NCBI RefSeq assembly: GCF_019049655.1
Contig: NZ_JAFMOX010000052.1
Location: 62,001-126,000 of the forward strand
Direction of reading: 5' to 3'
Origin: Rahnella rivi
GTDB taxonomy: Bacteria; Pseudomonadota; Gammaproteobacteria; Enterobacterales; Enterobacteriaceae
DNA: 64,000 bases
This document shows, piece after piece, positions 37,805 to 46,335 of this stretch. How positions within the stretch are numbered: the stretch's first letter is position 1; each line of letters begins with the position of its first letter. The translations under genes and the position numbers were made by a program. The notes under the pieces are model-generated. The model was not told the DNA's origin. It made no database searches and saw only the letters and a program-made list of their open reading frames with translations.

Positions 37805-38406
37805 ATGAACACGTCACCGTGGAACAAAGGCCGTATCGTCGGTCAAAAAAGACCACTTCAGATATCTCATATCTGGGGCTCCTAATCAGGCTTGAACTGG
37901 AAGGTCAGACGCGCGATTTGGCTCTGTTCAATATGGCTCTGGACAGTAAGTTACGAGGCTGTGATCTGGTAAAACTTAAAGTATCTGATGTTGTATATGA
38001 TAGCTCTGTTTCAAGCAGAGCAACGGTGTTGAAGCAGAAAACCGGGTACCCTGTGCAATTTGAGATAACCCAAGGGACGAGAGAAGCTATTACTACATTG
38101 ATAAACCTTGGTAATTTGCACAGTAAATACTTCTTGTTCCGATCTTTGGTAGGTACTGACCAGCACATATCAACGCGGCAATATAACCGAATTTTTCATG
38201 GGTGGGTAGCAAAGCTTGGCCTCGACGATTCACTGTACAGGACACATTCCATGAGAAGAACAAAACATTACCTGATCTACAAGAAAACTTATAATCACCG
38301 GGTGATCCAACTTCTGTTGGGCCATAGGAAACTGGAAAGCACAGTCCGTTATCTGGGCATTGAAGTCGATGATGCGCTAGAGATCCCTGAATCGATTGAA
38401 GTCTAA
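37805..38406 (+). pseudogene. Small tyrosine recombinase with a one-base frameshift
   Basis: The natural start is ATG 37805, giving MNTSPWNKGRIVGQKRPL, a familiar opening of ~200-aa stand-alone tyrosine recombinases. That frame stops after 26 codons at TAA, just after ATCTGGGGC. The remaining protein continues in another frame (LLIRLELEGQTRDLALFN...). Adding one G to the TGGGGC run restores a full protein. Downstream of the shift the catalytic set is intact (residues counted from the alternative GTG at 37819): Arg46, His143, Arg146, His169 and Tyr178. Either the gene is dead, the read has an error in a G run, or frameshifting makes the enzyme. Confidence 0.8.
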
Positions 38407-38412
38407 GGTTGT

Positions 38413-38434
38413 CAGGGCTGCAAACTCAGCCCTG
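38413..38434. other. Perfect hairpin downstream of the recombinase
   Basis: The arms CAGGGCTG and CAGCCCTG, with a six-base loop, lie seven bases after the recombinase stop. No T tract follows. It could be a transcript 3' end or a DNA site. Confidence 0.5.
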
Positions 38435-38497
38435 TACCAAGAGTTGCCGTTGGCGGCTAGTTGTACTTGATGTATGCTTACGAAACCATTTATCTCA

Positions 38498-39400
38498 CTA
38501 ACTTGAACGATTTTGCGCCTTGATTTTTTCAAGTAACTTTAATAGTGGGTTGTCATAATGGTAATATTCTTTTCTTATATTATCTTTAAAATGCTCAGAT
38601 AATATTGGCTTATCCTCCCTATAAAATATTTCATTTTTTGAATATACCTGAACGGTGTCGTTACAGATTTTTACCTCTTCCTCATTTACTGCTACTGATA
38701 TTAACGAATCATCTTTTTTTCTTTCTTTTGCATCGATAATGACACATATATGAGGTGTAAGTGGACATACTAATGTCGGTGATCTATTTGGTATAGTAAC
38801 TGTTGGAATGTCATGATAAAATCCATCACCAAAGATAAACTCTTTTTCTTTACTTAGAAGAAGGTAAATTGATGCTTCGTTTTTTATATGATTTGTAATA
38901 TTTTTAAGCGCATCTCTCATATTGATAGCGATCAACCTATCCTTCTCTAGCGCCCGTATCTCTCCCCTAATTTTTTCAGCAATGGCTATACATCCATCCC
39001 TATACATTGGGCTTCTTACTGCTAGTGAAACAATTATTTCTATGAGTAATTCATGTTCTTCTGACGAACAGATATTAGATTTTGTAGAGCTTTCACTCTC
39101 ACATTGAAAGTGCTTAATCCGAATCTCTGATAATAAATTTATTATTACGTTTGAATTATAGTCTGCTTTATCAAAAAAAAATTCAAAATTTTGATCGAAA
39201 CTCGACCTTTTTTCTGGATTATCGCTGAGTTTAATTATATGACCATTTTTTATTACAGCTAAGGATTTTGGTTTTACTTCGGTGCTTTCTCCCTTTGCAT
39301 TCAATCTATTAATGAAGCCTCTTGAGTTCCCCCAGTGTTTAGAAATTGTTTGTGGCCACCAATGATGTCTTTCAGTTTTAAGACTTTTATCATGTTTCAT
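38498..39400 (-). CDS. DUF4238-like protein
   Basis: A 300-aa AT-rich protein. The N-terminus has TERHHWWPQTISKHW, similar to the HHxxPQ opening of DUF4238 proteins. Further features of that family are a middle helical region and the late segment SPTLVCPLTPHICVIID, resembling its I-P-L-x-P strand. Function of the family is unknown. It faces the recombinase gene from the other strand and has the same low GC as the SIR2 and HerA genes, so it probably came in with the island. Assignment is by motif reading only. Confidence 0.6.
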   Translation of the reverse strand: MKHDKSLKTERHHWWPQTISKHWGNSRGFINRLNAKGESTEVKPKSLAVIKNGHIIKLSDNPEKRSSFDQNFEFFFDKADYNSNVIINLLSEIRIKHFQCESESSTKSNICSSEEHELLIEIIVSLAVRSPMYRDGCIAIAEKIRGEIRALEKDRLIAINMRDALKNITNHIKNEASIYLLLSKEKEFIFGDGFYHDIPTVTIPNRSPTLVCPLTPHICVIIDAKERKKDDSLISVAVNEEEVKICNDTVQVYSKNEIFYREDKPILSEHFKDNIRKEYYHYDNPLLKLLEKIKAQNRSS

Positions 39401-39605
39401 TATTACCCCATATTCTATTTAAAACAAATGGCTTACTCGGGGATTCTAAATGCTAACGACAAACAAAACAAAGAAATTTGTGCGATGAAGATCACTGAGC
39501 AACTTCGTTATTTATAACTATACTTTCCGCGCCAAGCTAAATTGTTCAAGGGATTACCTTAACCAGCACTCACTCTAGTGATAATCTTTTCTCTACCGGC
39601 CGCTA

Positions 39606-39664
39606 ATCGCTCAAAGCGGACCATTTACCCCCTCATGTTTGCTTCGTGCCAGGGGCGTTCGTCA
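39606..39664. repeat. Dispersed palindromic repeat, copy 2 (diverged)
   Basis: The sequence CTCAAAGCGGACCATT is followed after a short gap by TTTGCTTCGTGCCAGG, in the same order as in copy 3; the right arm is degraded. It stands at the right edge of the AT-rich island. Confidence 0.6.
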
Positions 39665-39674
39665 GGATAATTTA

Positions 39675-40076
39675 TTATTTTACCTTCGCCAAGATGGCTC
39701 TGAACAGTTCGATAGCCTTCCAGATGTCATCCTGTGTATCTCCATCACAATCAGGAACTGTGACCAACTCAGCTTTGAGCTGCTTTATAAGGATATGTGC
39801 ATCTGCAACTTCATCAATTCGACATTTTGAAGCAATACGAGGTATCGCTGTCGAAGGGAGACTGGATTGAGGTGGAGGATTGGTATATTCGGCTGCAATT
39901 AGTTTTTTGTAATTTACGCATATGATCAATACACCCGGAGAAGTGGTTGAGATAACAGAAGTTATGCTACATGGTAATTTTCCTGAAAAAAGAAGCCAAG
40001 AAAATAGCTGAATACTACTCTTCCGCATTTCACTCAAAGCAGCCCTTAGTTTCGCCTCTGGCTGCTTCGTGCCCAT
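39675..40076 (-). CDS. Hypothetical protein, uncertain
   Basis: An open frame of 133 codons with no family I recognise. A second ATG at residue 17 is possible. The middle is Pro/Ser-rich (NPPPQSSLPSTAIP) and the last 50 residues look like amphipathic helices ending DIWKAIELFRAILAKVK. There is no clear ribosome-binding site. It could be a real small gene of the accessory region or a chance frame. Confidence 0.35.
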   Translation of the reverse strand: MGTKQPEAKLRAALSEMRKSSIQLFSWLLFSGKLPCSITSVISTTSPGVLIICVNYKKLIAAEYTNPPPQSSLPSTAIPRIASKCRIDEVADAHILIKQLKAELVTVPDCDGDTQDDIWKAIELFRAILAKVK

Positions 40077-40134
40077 GCAGCCCTTGCAAAAACAGGCGTA
40101 AATAAGTCAACCGGGAGCGGAAGGTGAGTGTTTG

Positions 40135-40602
40135 TCAGCCCGGTTTGTTGTCATGGGTATAAATATCAGGCCGGGTAATGGTCCATGCATAGTTTTCGCG
40201 ATTTACGGGCTCATACCCAAGCTTTTCATAAAGCCAGGGAGCTGTTGTTGTGAACAACATTATTCTGCGTAGCTTTTCAAACACAGGGTGAAGGTGTATG
40301 CATTCCATCACCCATCTTCCAAGGCCTTCTCCCTGATATTCTTCAAGCACATAGACATCGCAAAGGTAGGCGAATGTCGCATAGTCCGTTATCAGACGAG
40401 CGAAACCTATCTGGATTTCATTATGATAAACGCCAAAGTTAAGGCTGTTTTCTATTGATGCAGAGACAATATCCAGACCAATACCTTTAGCCCAGGTAGA
40501 TCTGGTCAGATACCGGTGTATAGCCTCTACATCCAATTTCTCTGTGTCTGTGCTTACCAGGTACATATCCTTCTGCCACTCATGTTTCTCTGAAATGTTC
40601 AC
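40135..40602 (-). CDS. GNAT-family N-acetyltransferase
   Basis: 155 aa with a clear GNAT core: strand YATFAYLCDVYVLEEYQGEGLGRWVMECI, where QGEGLG is the acetyl-CoA pyrophosphate loop, then FTTTAPWLYEKLGYEPV, the family-closing Tyr-Glu-Lys-Leu-Gly-Tyr motif. It resembles small cytosolic acetyltransferases of amines; the substrate is unknown. Single gene, divergent from the SDR gene. Confidence 0.87.
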   Translation of the reverse strand: MNISEKHEWQKDMYLVSTDTEKLDVEAIHRYLTRSTWAKGIGLDIVSASIENSLNFGVYHNEIQIGFARLITDYATFAYLCDVYVLEEYQGEGLGRWVMECIHLHPVFEKLRRIMLFTTTAPWLYEKLGYEPVNRENYAWTITRPDIYTHDNKPG

Positions 40603-40781
40603 TTTCTTTCCTGCCCGGAAGATTTAGGGAAATCTCACCTTATCATCCGATGGAAAAATTGTACTGCCAGAATCGATCTGCGCAGGGCATCCATTCGTGT
40701 CACTTCCACATGATTAAACAGATGACGACTACGGTTATCTTTCGTAAGGTAAATGCCGATTCAAAGGTTCAAAGGAGCGTA

Positions 40782-41525
40782 ATGATGGGAAGATTTCACG
40801 GTAAACGTGTACTTATCACGGGTGGCACCAGCGGTATTGGGCTGGCAGGCGCGCTGCGAATTGTGAAAGAGGGAGGACAGGTTGCCATCACGGGGCTGAG
40901 TGACGAACGTCTGGCCCAAACCCGCACGCTGTTGCCGGACACCGCGCTGATCCTGAAAAGTGATGCGGCAAGTGAGGCGGATATTGATGCGCTCGCTACC
41001 GCAGTCAGCGGCTGGGGGCAGCTCGACGGATTGTGGCTGAATGCGGGTTACGCAGAAATTGGTGCACCGGAATCCGTTACGGCCGACGCCTTTAACCGCA
41101 TGATGAATGCCAATGTACGCGGGCCGATGTTGCAGCTTGCATCACTTTCCAACATGTTGAACCCAGGTGCATCCGTGTTGGTCACCGCATCGTCTTCGGT
41201 CTACGAAGGTGCGCCCATGACCAGCTTATATGCTGCAACCAAAGGCGCCGTGGTTGCCATGGTAAAAAGCTGGGCCGCCTCACTGGCCGCGCGCGACATT
41301 CGCGCCAATACGCTGGTGCCGGGACCTGTCGAGACGAATTTCAGGCACTTCATGTCCGAAGAGTCGCGGCAAAAGTTTGAAGATTTTGTGGTAAGCCAGG
41401 TGCCTCTCAGGCGAGCCGGTACCGCTGATGAAGCTGCCGCCGTGGCACTTTTTCTGCTCTCAGACGATGCGTCCTACGTAACCGGAAGCCAGTATGCGGT
41501 GGACGGCGGCCTGGTTCACTATTGA
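40782..41525 (+). CDS. SDR-family oxidoreductase
   Basis: A classical short-chain dehydrogenase/reductase, 247 aa. The NAD(P) motif TGGTSGIG lies at 13-20, NAGYAEIG at about 87-94, the catalytic Ser is at 138/139, and Tyr150-x-x-x-Lys154 lies in YAATK. The frame stays open back to 40650, but AAAGGAG at 40771-40777 sets the start at ATG 40782 (or the next codon, 40785). Likely reduces a carbonyl or oxidises an alcohol; the substrate is not evident from the neighbours. Confidence 0.9.
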   Translation: MMGRFHGKRVLITGGTSGIGLAGALRIVKEGGQVAITGLSDERLAQTRTLLPDTALILKSDAASEADIDALATAVSGWGQLDGLWLNAGYAEIGAPESVTADAFNRMMNANVRGPMLQLASLSNMLNPGASVLVTASSSVYEGAPMTSLYAATKGAVVAMVKSWAASLAARDIRANTLVPGPVETNFRHFMSEESRQKFEDFVVSQVPLRRAGTADEAAAVALFLLSDDASYVTGSQYAVDGGLVHY

Positions 41526-41705
41526 TCTTAAAAATCAATTTAAATCATTATCTTACTTAATCAGTTGGTCATCGATTCACTTACCCGTTTTGGGTAGGTG
41601 GATCATGCTGACGCGACAGACAGCGGCTGCGAACGACAGGGTGGTCGGCTGTTACTGAGAAGGTTATAAGATGCTTTTGCCAGAGTTGAGTGTTAAGCAA
41701 ACCCT

Positions 41706-42365
41706 ATGTCAAACGTCATTTCCACAATGAGTCGTCCGCTGTTTATTTCTCTGGACGGGCCCAAGGGAGTCGGCAAAACCACACTGCTGGAGGCCATGAC
41801 GAAAGTGCTCAGGGCAGATAACAAGAAGGTGATCCGACTTAGCGAGAAAAAAAGCGATCCTTACAGGGGGGAAACAATGGCCCTCGTGAACAGGCTCGCC
41901 AGACATCCCTCCCTGGAATTGGAGCGGGAAGTTTGTGAGCGCTTTGCTGATAGCCGTGCCTGGATTTCCGAGCATGTGCTGCCTAAACAGCCACCGGACA
42001 GCATTATCTTAATGGATCGCTGGTACCCGTCGGAAGCCGCGTTTCGCCGGAAGGTTCCATTTGCAGAGATTTTACAGCTTAATATTGAACGAAACGTGCG
42101 TACGCCAGACCTGCATATCGGGGTGGTTACTGCGCCTGACATTTCATGGGCCAGGGCCGCGGCCAGAACGCGTGGGCTAAGCAGTACTGTCATTCATAAG
42201 CTGGAAGAGCATGTCGCTTGTAGCAGGGCGTTCGAGCGAGAAGTTGCAGCTCAGGGCTGGGTGTTATGCCGTAATGAAGGAATCATCGAAGACGCAACGG
42301 CGCAGGTTATTTCTGAGATCTACAAAGTGCTAAAATGCCCTGCAGGCATCGGTTTTGCGGACTGA
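41706..42365 (+). CDS. Thymidylate kinase-like P-loop protein
   Basis: A 219-aa nucleoside/nucleotide kinase of the dTMP-kinase fold. The P-loop is GPKGVGKTT at 18-26. A DRWYPSEAAF segment fits the DRY/DRW substrate motif, and the arginines of ARAAARTRG fit the LID region. It is not the housekeeping tmk by position or close sequence. A start at the eighth codon (MSRPLFISL) is also possible. It could act on dTMP, a modified nucleotide or an antibiotic-like compound. Confidence 0.7.
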   Translation: MSNVISTMSRPLFISLDGPKGVGKTTLLEAMTKVLRADNKKVIRLSEKKSDPYRGETMALVNRLARHPSLELEREVCERFADSRAWISEHVLPKQPPDSIILMDRWYPSEAAFRRKVPFAEILQLNIERNVRTPDLHIGVVTAPDISWARAAARTRGLSSTVIHKLEEHVACSRAFEREVAAQGWVLCRNEGIIEDATAQVISEIYKVLKCPAGIGFAD

Positions 42366-42451
42366 GCTTCTGCCGCATGTCGCCTGTTATTACAGCAACT
42401 TATTGCGTCACCCTCTGTTCGACTTTGCACATCTTCTCTGAGGAGCCCGAC

Positions 42452-42928
42452 ATGACCACCTTTCATCAACTCACCGCCACCAGTCTGGGTGGCCAGCCCA
42501 TCTCTATGGCCGACTATGCGGGTAAGCTGGTTCTGGTGGTGAATACCGCCAGCCATTGTGGCTTCACGCCGCAGTACGCAGGCCTTGAATCGCTCTACAA
42601 GAAGTTCGCCGCCCAGGGGCTGGTGGTGCTTGGTTTCCCCTGTAACCAGTTCGGTAATCAGGAACCCGGCGGTGCCGACGACATCGCGCAGACCTGCCAC
42701 ATCAACTATGGCGTGAGTTTCCCGATATTCGAAAAAGTGGAAGTCAACGGCCCGGCTACGCACCCGGTGTTTCTTTACCTGAAAGACGAATTACCCGGTG
42801 TGCTGGGTGGGCGGATCAAGTGGAACTTCACTAAGTTCCTGATCGGGCGCGACGGCAAACCCCTCAGGCGTTTTGCACCGATCACTACGCCGGAGAAAAT
42901 GGAAGCCGTCATTGTTGCTGCACTTTAA
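42452..42928 (+). CDS. Glutathione/thioredoxin peroxidase (BtuE-like)
   Basis: A 158-aa non-selenium glutathione peroxidase family protein. The peroxidatic Cys36 is in NTASHCGFTPQY. The catalytic Gln70 lies in CNQFGNQEPG, and the Trp/Asn in IKWNFTKFLIGRDGK, so the catalytic tetrad is complete. GAGGAGC before ATG 42452 sets the start; the longer open frame upstream has no such support. It differs from E. coli BtuE in lacking its insert near residue 130. Reduces organic and hydrogen peroxides. Confidence 0.92.
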   Translation: MTTFHQLTATSLGGQPISMADYAGKLVLVVNTASHCGFTPQYAGLESLYKKFAAQGLVVLGFPCNQFGNQEPGGADDIAQTCHINYGVSFPIFEKVEVNGPATHPVFLYLKDELPGVLGGRIKWNFTKFLIGRDGKPLRRFAPITTPEKMEAVIVAAL

Positions 42929-43143
42929 ATCTAGGCGTTCGTGTAATTCCAATCGTCCACATTCAGAGAGCTTCTGACAAACTGATTATATCCGGATGCG
43001 GTTAACAACCGCTTTCGCCCTAAGCTGCCCCGCACCAGTGCTTTCGGACTCACCTTAAATAGAATGCGGATGACTAAAATAGGCATGAACGCGGTATTAT
43101 AACTTCCAGAGTAAAATATAAAGTAAGTGATGTTAAGGAAACT

Positions 43144-43500
43144 ATGATGAAGAGAGATGCATTATACAGCTACGCACGAGAACACTTTAAATCTGAACCG
43201 GAATATCTCTGGAGCAACCTGCCGGGCTCCGCAGTACTCAGGCATCACGACGGAAAGAAATGGTTCGGTATCGTGATGAATGTATCTGGCACTAAGCTGG
43301 GTCTATAGACGGAAGATCAGGTCGATGTGCTAGAAGTGAAAGTCAGACCGGAGCACATCGGCTCATTGCGTAAAAAAGAGGGTATCTTTCCTGCTTACCA
43401 CATGAACAAAGAGCACTGGATAAGCATACTTCTTTCCAGTCCGCTATCTTCCAAAGAAATATACGAGCTGCTTGAAGATAGCCATGATCTAACAGCCTGA
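43144..43500 (+). pseudogene. MmcQ/YjbR-family protein interrupted by an in-frame TAG
   Basis: Reading from ATG 43144 gives 54 codons (ALYSYAREHF, EPEYLWSN, KKWFGIVMNVSG, TKLGL), then TAG at 43306-43308. The same frame then runs on to TGA 43498-43500 with the rest of the family (LEVKVRPEHIGSLRKKEG, FPAYHMNKEHWISILL). The whole 119-codon frame otherwise looks intact, with no shifts. MmcQ/YjbR proteins are small CyaY-like double-wing proteins of unclear DNA-binding role. The amber codon either kills the gene or is read through. Confidence 0.85.
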
Positions 43501-43914
43501 TAAAATATATCAGGAAGGGTTCAATGAAAAAGCTGGGCTCACACCCAAAAATATATACACCAAAGAATCTTCACAAAGTTATGACCACTATGATTAGTTG
43601 GATATAAAAGCGCATATGTCTTCTGCGAGAGCTAACCTTCAGCTTTTCGCTCACAGCGGACCATTCATATCAGTATGTCTGCTTCGTGCCAGAAGCGGAC
43701 ATTGCTCATGGTCAGTTATACCAACCAACGAAGATCAGGTCTGTTGCATTGAAGAATTTATGTCTACATAGAAACGCCTGAATACGTATTTCCCCCCTTA
43801 TCAAACTCAGCGATGATCCTTTCTCCGGAAAATCATCCGGGCAACAACGCATAAAAGTTACGTTTCGCTATTTAACTTTGTGAATTTCATCTGCAATGTT
43901 TCTAAGGGTATTCC
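43501..43914. other. Intergenic region with repeat, no gene seen
   Basis: 414 bases between the YjbR remnant and the MFS gene. Contains repeat copy 3 (43643-43703) and AT-rich promoter-like sequence before the MFS gene; no coding frame was recognised. Confidence 0.5.
43643..43703. repeat. Dispersed palindromic repeat, copy 3
   Basis: Left part CTCACAGCGGACCATT and right part TCTGCTTCGTGCCAGAAGCG plus GACATT. The right part is itself a small palindrome (GCTTC...GAAGC) and is the best preserved example of the shared core. Confidence 0.7.
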
Positions 43915-45093
43915 ATGCAAAATAAAAGCACTCTGCTTTTACTGGCGCTGTCTGTGGCTGTTTTCGGGGTAATCACCACCGAAATTGCCATCATCGGCTT
44001 ACTGCCAAAACTGGTTTCTCAGCTCCACGTCACGCCCACCCAGGTCGGTTTTCTGGTCAGCATCTATGCCATTATCGTGGCCGTTACCGGGCCTTTTATC
44101 ACGCTGATGCTGTCTGGCTTTAACAAGAAAACGGTTCTGCTGAGCATTATTGTCGTCTTTATTGTGTCGAACCTGATTTATGCCACCACTGACGTGTTCA
44201 ACCTGATGTTGGTGTTTCGCATTCTGCCTGCGCTGGCTCATGCCGTCTTCTTTGCCGTTGCGCTGGTTGTGGCCGCTAATTCCGTACCGAAAGAAAAAGC
44301 CGCAGGCGCTGCAGCAAAAGTGTTTGCCGGAGTGGCCATTGGGCTGGTGCTGGGTGTCCCCCTCAGCTCTCTGATTGCCGAGCATTTCTCTTTATCCGCA
44401 GCGTTTTACTTTGGTGCTGCAGCGTGCGTGCTGGCCTTCCTGGGCGTCCTGTTCCTGATGCCATCAATGCCGACCCTGCATAAGGTTTCCTTTGCCAGCC
44501 AGCTTTCCGTTCTGCGGAACGGTAAGCTGTGGCTGACCATCTCAACGGTAACGTTAATTTTCGCCGCAATGTTTTCCAGCTTTAGCTATGTTGCAGATTA
44601 TCTTTCACGCGTTACTCACCTGAATAACAATTACATCAGCGCCATGCTAATCCTCTTTGGTGTCTGTGGTTTTGCTGGCAACTTCGTGTTCAGCAGTTTC
44701 CTGCAAAAGAACGTAGTTAAAACCACTCTGGTTTACCCGCTGCTGTTCACCTTGCTTTTGCTTTTGGTATGGTTCTTTGGCTTTTCACCGTTGGTGATGT
44801 GCCTGCTGACCGTGTTCTGGGGCGCATTCCACTCATCCGGCCTGGTGGTCAGTCAGACCTGGCTGATGCGTGAAGCCAGCGAAGCGCCCGAGTTTGCCAA
44901 CAGCCTTTATATGTCGTTCTCCAATCTGGGAATTACCCTCGGTTCACTGACGGGTGGATGGTTTATCGCCCGCCTGGGGACGCACTCGGTGGTACTGAGC
45001 AGCGTGATCTTCACTCTGCTGGCATTTGTCAGCATTCTGATTAAACACCGCTCTGATACTAAATCAGTACCGGTTCAGGAAGAGATGGCCTGA
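43915..45093 (+). CDS. MFS efflux transporter (DHA1 type)
   Basis: A 392-aa inner-membrane protein with about twelve transmembrane helices and a short central loop. It resembles the AraJ/YdhP/sugar-efflux group of drug:H+ antiporters: a start LLALSVAVFGVITTEIAIIGLLP, a motif C-like GVAIGLVLGVPLSSLI in helix 5, and the LVFRILPALAHAVFF helix-4 stretch. Exports an unknown small molecule. It stands alone ahead of the flavoenzyme block, so a joint role is possible but unproven. Confidence 0.87.
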   Translation: MQNKSTLLLLALSVAVFGVITTEIAIIGLLPKLVSQLHVTPTQVGFLVSIYAIIVAVTGPFITLMLSGFNKKTVLLSIIVVFIVSNLIYATTDVFNLMLVFRILPALAHAVFFAVALVVAANSVPKEKAAGAAAKVFAGVAIGLVLGVPLSSLIAEHFSLSAAFYFGAAACVLAFLGVLFLMPSMPTLHKVSFASQLSVLRNGKLWLTISTVTLIFAAMFSSFSYVADYLSRVTHLNNNYISAMLILFGVCGFAGNFVFSSFLQKNVVKTTLVYPLLFTLLLLLVWFFGFSPLVMCLLTVFWGAFHSSGLVVSQTWLMREASEAPEFANSLYMSFSNLGITLGSLTGGWFIARLGTHSVVLSSVIFTLLAFVSILIKHRSDTKSVPVQEEMA

Positions 45094-45217
45094 AAAAAAT
45101 AAAGACGGATCGCTGCTCTAAGTAGAATCTATGGAACCTCTGTTCGGAACAGAACGGGGGTTTTATTCCCTCTTTCAGCACCGCATTATGGAGTTCAGTG
45201 ATTAAAAGGAGCCTGTA

Positions 45218-46327
45218 ATGGAAAAGTTGTTTACTTCATACACCGTCGGCGACACGACAATTCAAACCCGTATTGTCATGGCACCGATGACCCGTTCCCG
45301 GGCCAGAGAAGGGGATATTGCCGATAACCTCACCGCTAAATATTATCGTCAGCGCGCATCAGCAGGCCTTATCGTCAGCGAAGGCTCTCAAATTTCCGTT
45401 CAGGGGCAGGGGTATCTTTTTACGCCTGGTATCTACTCTGCTGCACAGGTAGAGGGATGGAAGAAAACGACTCAGGCTGTTCATCAGGCAGGCGGCAAAA
45501 TATTCATCCAGCTCTGGCATGTTGGGCGAATTTCGCATGTCAGTCTGCAAAAGAATGGCGCCGCCCCCGTCAGCTCAGTTGCCGTCAGGGCTGAAAACTC
45601 GACGTGTTATGCCCGTGATGAAAATGGCATTGCTGGACCTGTTCCGGTTTCATTCCCGCGCGCTCTTTCAGCCAAAGAGATCGGTTTGGTCATTCAGGAT
45701 TATGTACAGGCCGCTGAAAATGCTATTGAAGCGGGTTTTGACGGCGTCGAAATCCACGCGGCAAACGGCTATCTGCTTGAACAGTTTATTAATGGCGCTC
45801 TGAACACGCGCAGCGATGAATACGGTGGTGAGAGAATTGAGAACCGACTGCGATTCGTGCTTGAAGTGACTGACGCTGTATCACGGGCGATCGGTGGAGG
45901 AAAAACCGGCATACGACTTGCGCCATTTGGTCGTCTGTTTGATATGCATGCATTCAGCGGTGAAGAACAAACCTGGCTGACGCTGGCAGAAGAGCTCACG
46001 ACACGCCAGCTGGCCTATGTTCACCTGAGCGATCAACAGACTTTAGGTGAACAGGCTATTCCTGAAGGATTCATTGAGAAATTCCGAAAGGCCTACAGTG
46101 GCACTCTCATTATTGCAGGGGGATTCGATAAGCAACGAGCCGAAATTTACCTGCAGGAAGGAAAAGCGGATCTCATTGCTTTTGGCAGACCCTATATTGC
46201 CAATCCTGACCTCACAGAGCGGATGAAAAACAACTGGCCGCTGAATGAAGTTAACCGGGCAACAATGTATGGTGGGGCTGAGGAAGGCTATACCGATTAT
46301 CCGTTCTGGCCAGATACAACGGCATAG
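45218..46327 (+). CDS. Old Yellow Enzyme family alkene reductase (NemA-like)
   Basis: A 369-aa FMN TIM-barrel enzyme. The N-terminal MAPMTRSRA binds FMN, IQLWHVGRISH follows, and the substrate-binding His180-x-x-Asn183 with the proton donor Tyr185 sits in HAANGYLLEQF. The last stretch, AFGRPYIANPDL and YGGAEEGYTDYPF, is typical of NemA/OYE. AAAGGAG precedes the ATG. Uses NAD(P)H to reduce activated C=C bonds or nitro groups of electrophiles. The gene is convergent with a LysR regulator gene, and a broken paralogue lies at 49,224. Confidence 0.93.
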   Translation: MEKLFTSYTVGDTTIQTRIVMAPMTRSRAREGDIADNLTAKYYRQRASAGLIVSEGSQISVQGQGYLFTPGIYSAAQVEGWKKTTQAVHQAGGKIFIQLWHVGRISHVSLQKNGAAPVSSVAVRAENSTCYARDENGIAGPVPVSFPRALSAKEIGLVIQDYVQAAENAIEAGFDGVEIHAANGYLLEQFINGALNTRSDEYGGERIENRLRFVLEVTDAVSRAIGGGKTGIRLAPFGRLFDMHAFSGEEQTWLTLAEELTTRQLAYVHLSDQQTLGEQAIPEGFIEKFRKAYSGTLIIAGGFDKQRAEIYLQEGKADLIAFGRPYIANPDLTERMKNNWPLNEVNRATMYGGAEEGYTDYPFWPDTTA

Positions 46328-46335
46328 CCGTCCCA

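Noticed and set aside
33138-39674. Direct repeats as attachment sites of the island
   Set aside because: I looked for matching ends by eye and found only the dispersed palindromic repeats, not a convincing direct-repeat pair or tRNA target.
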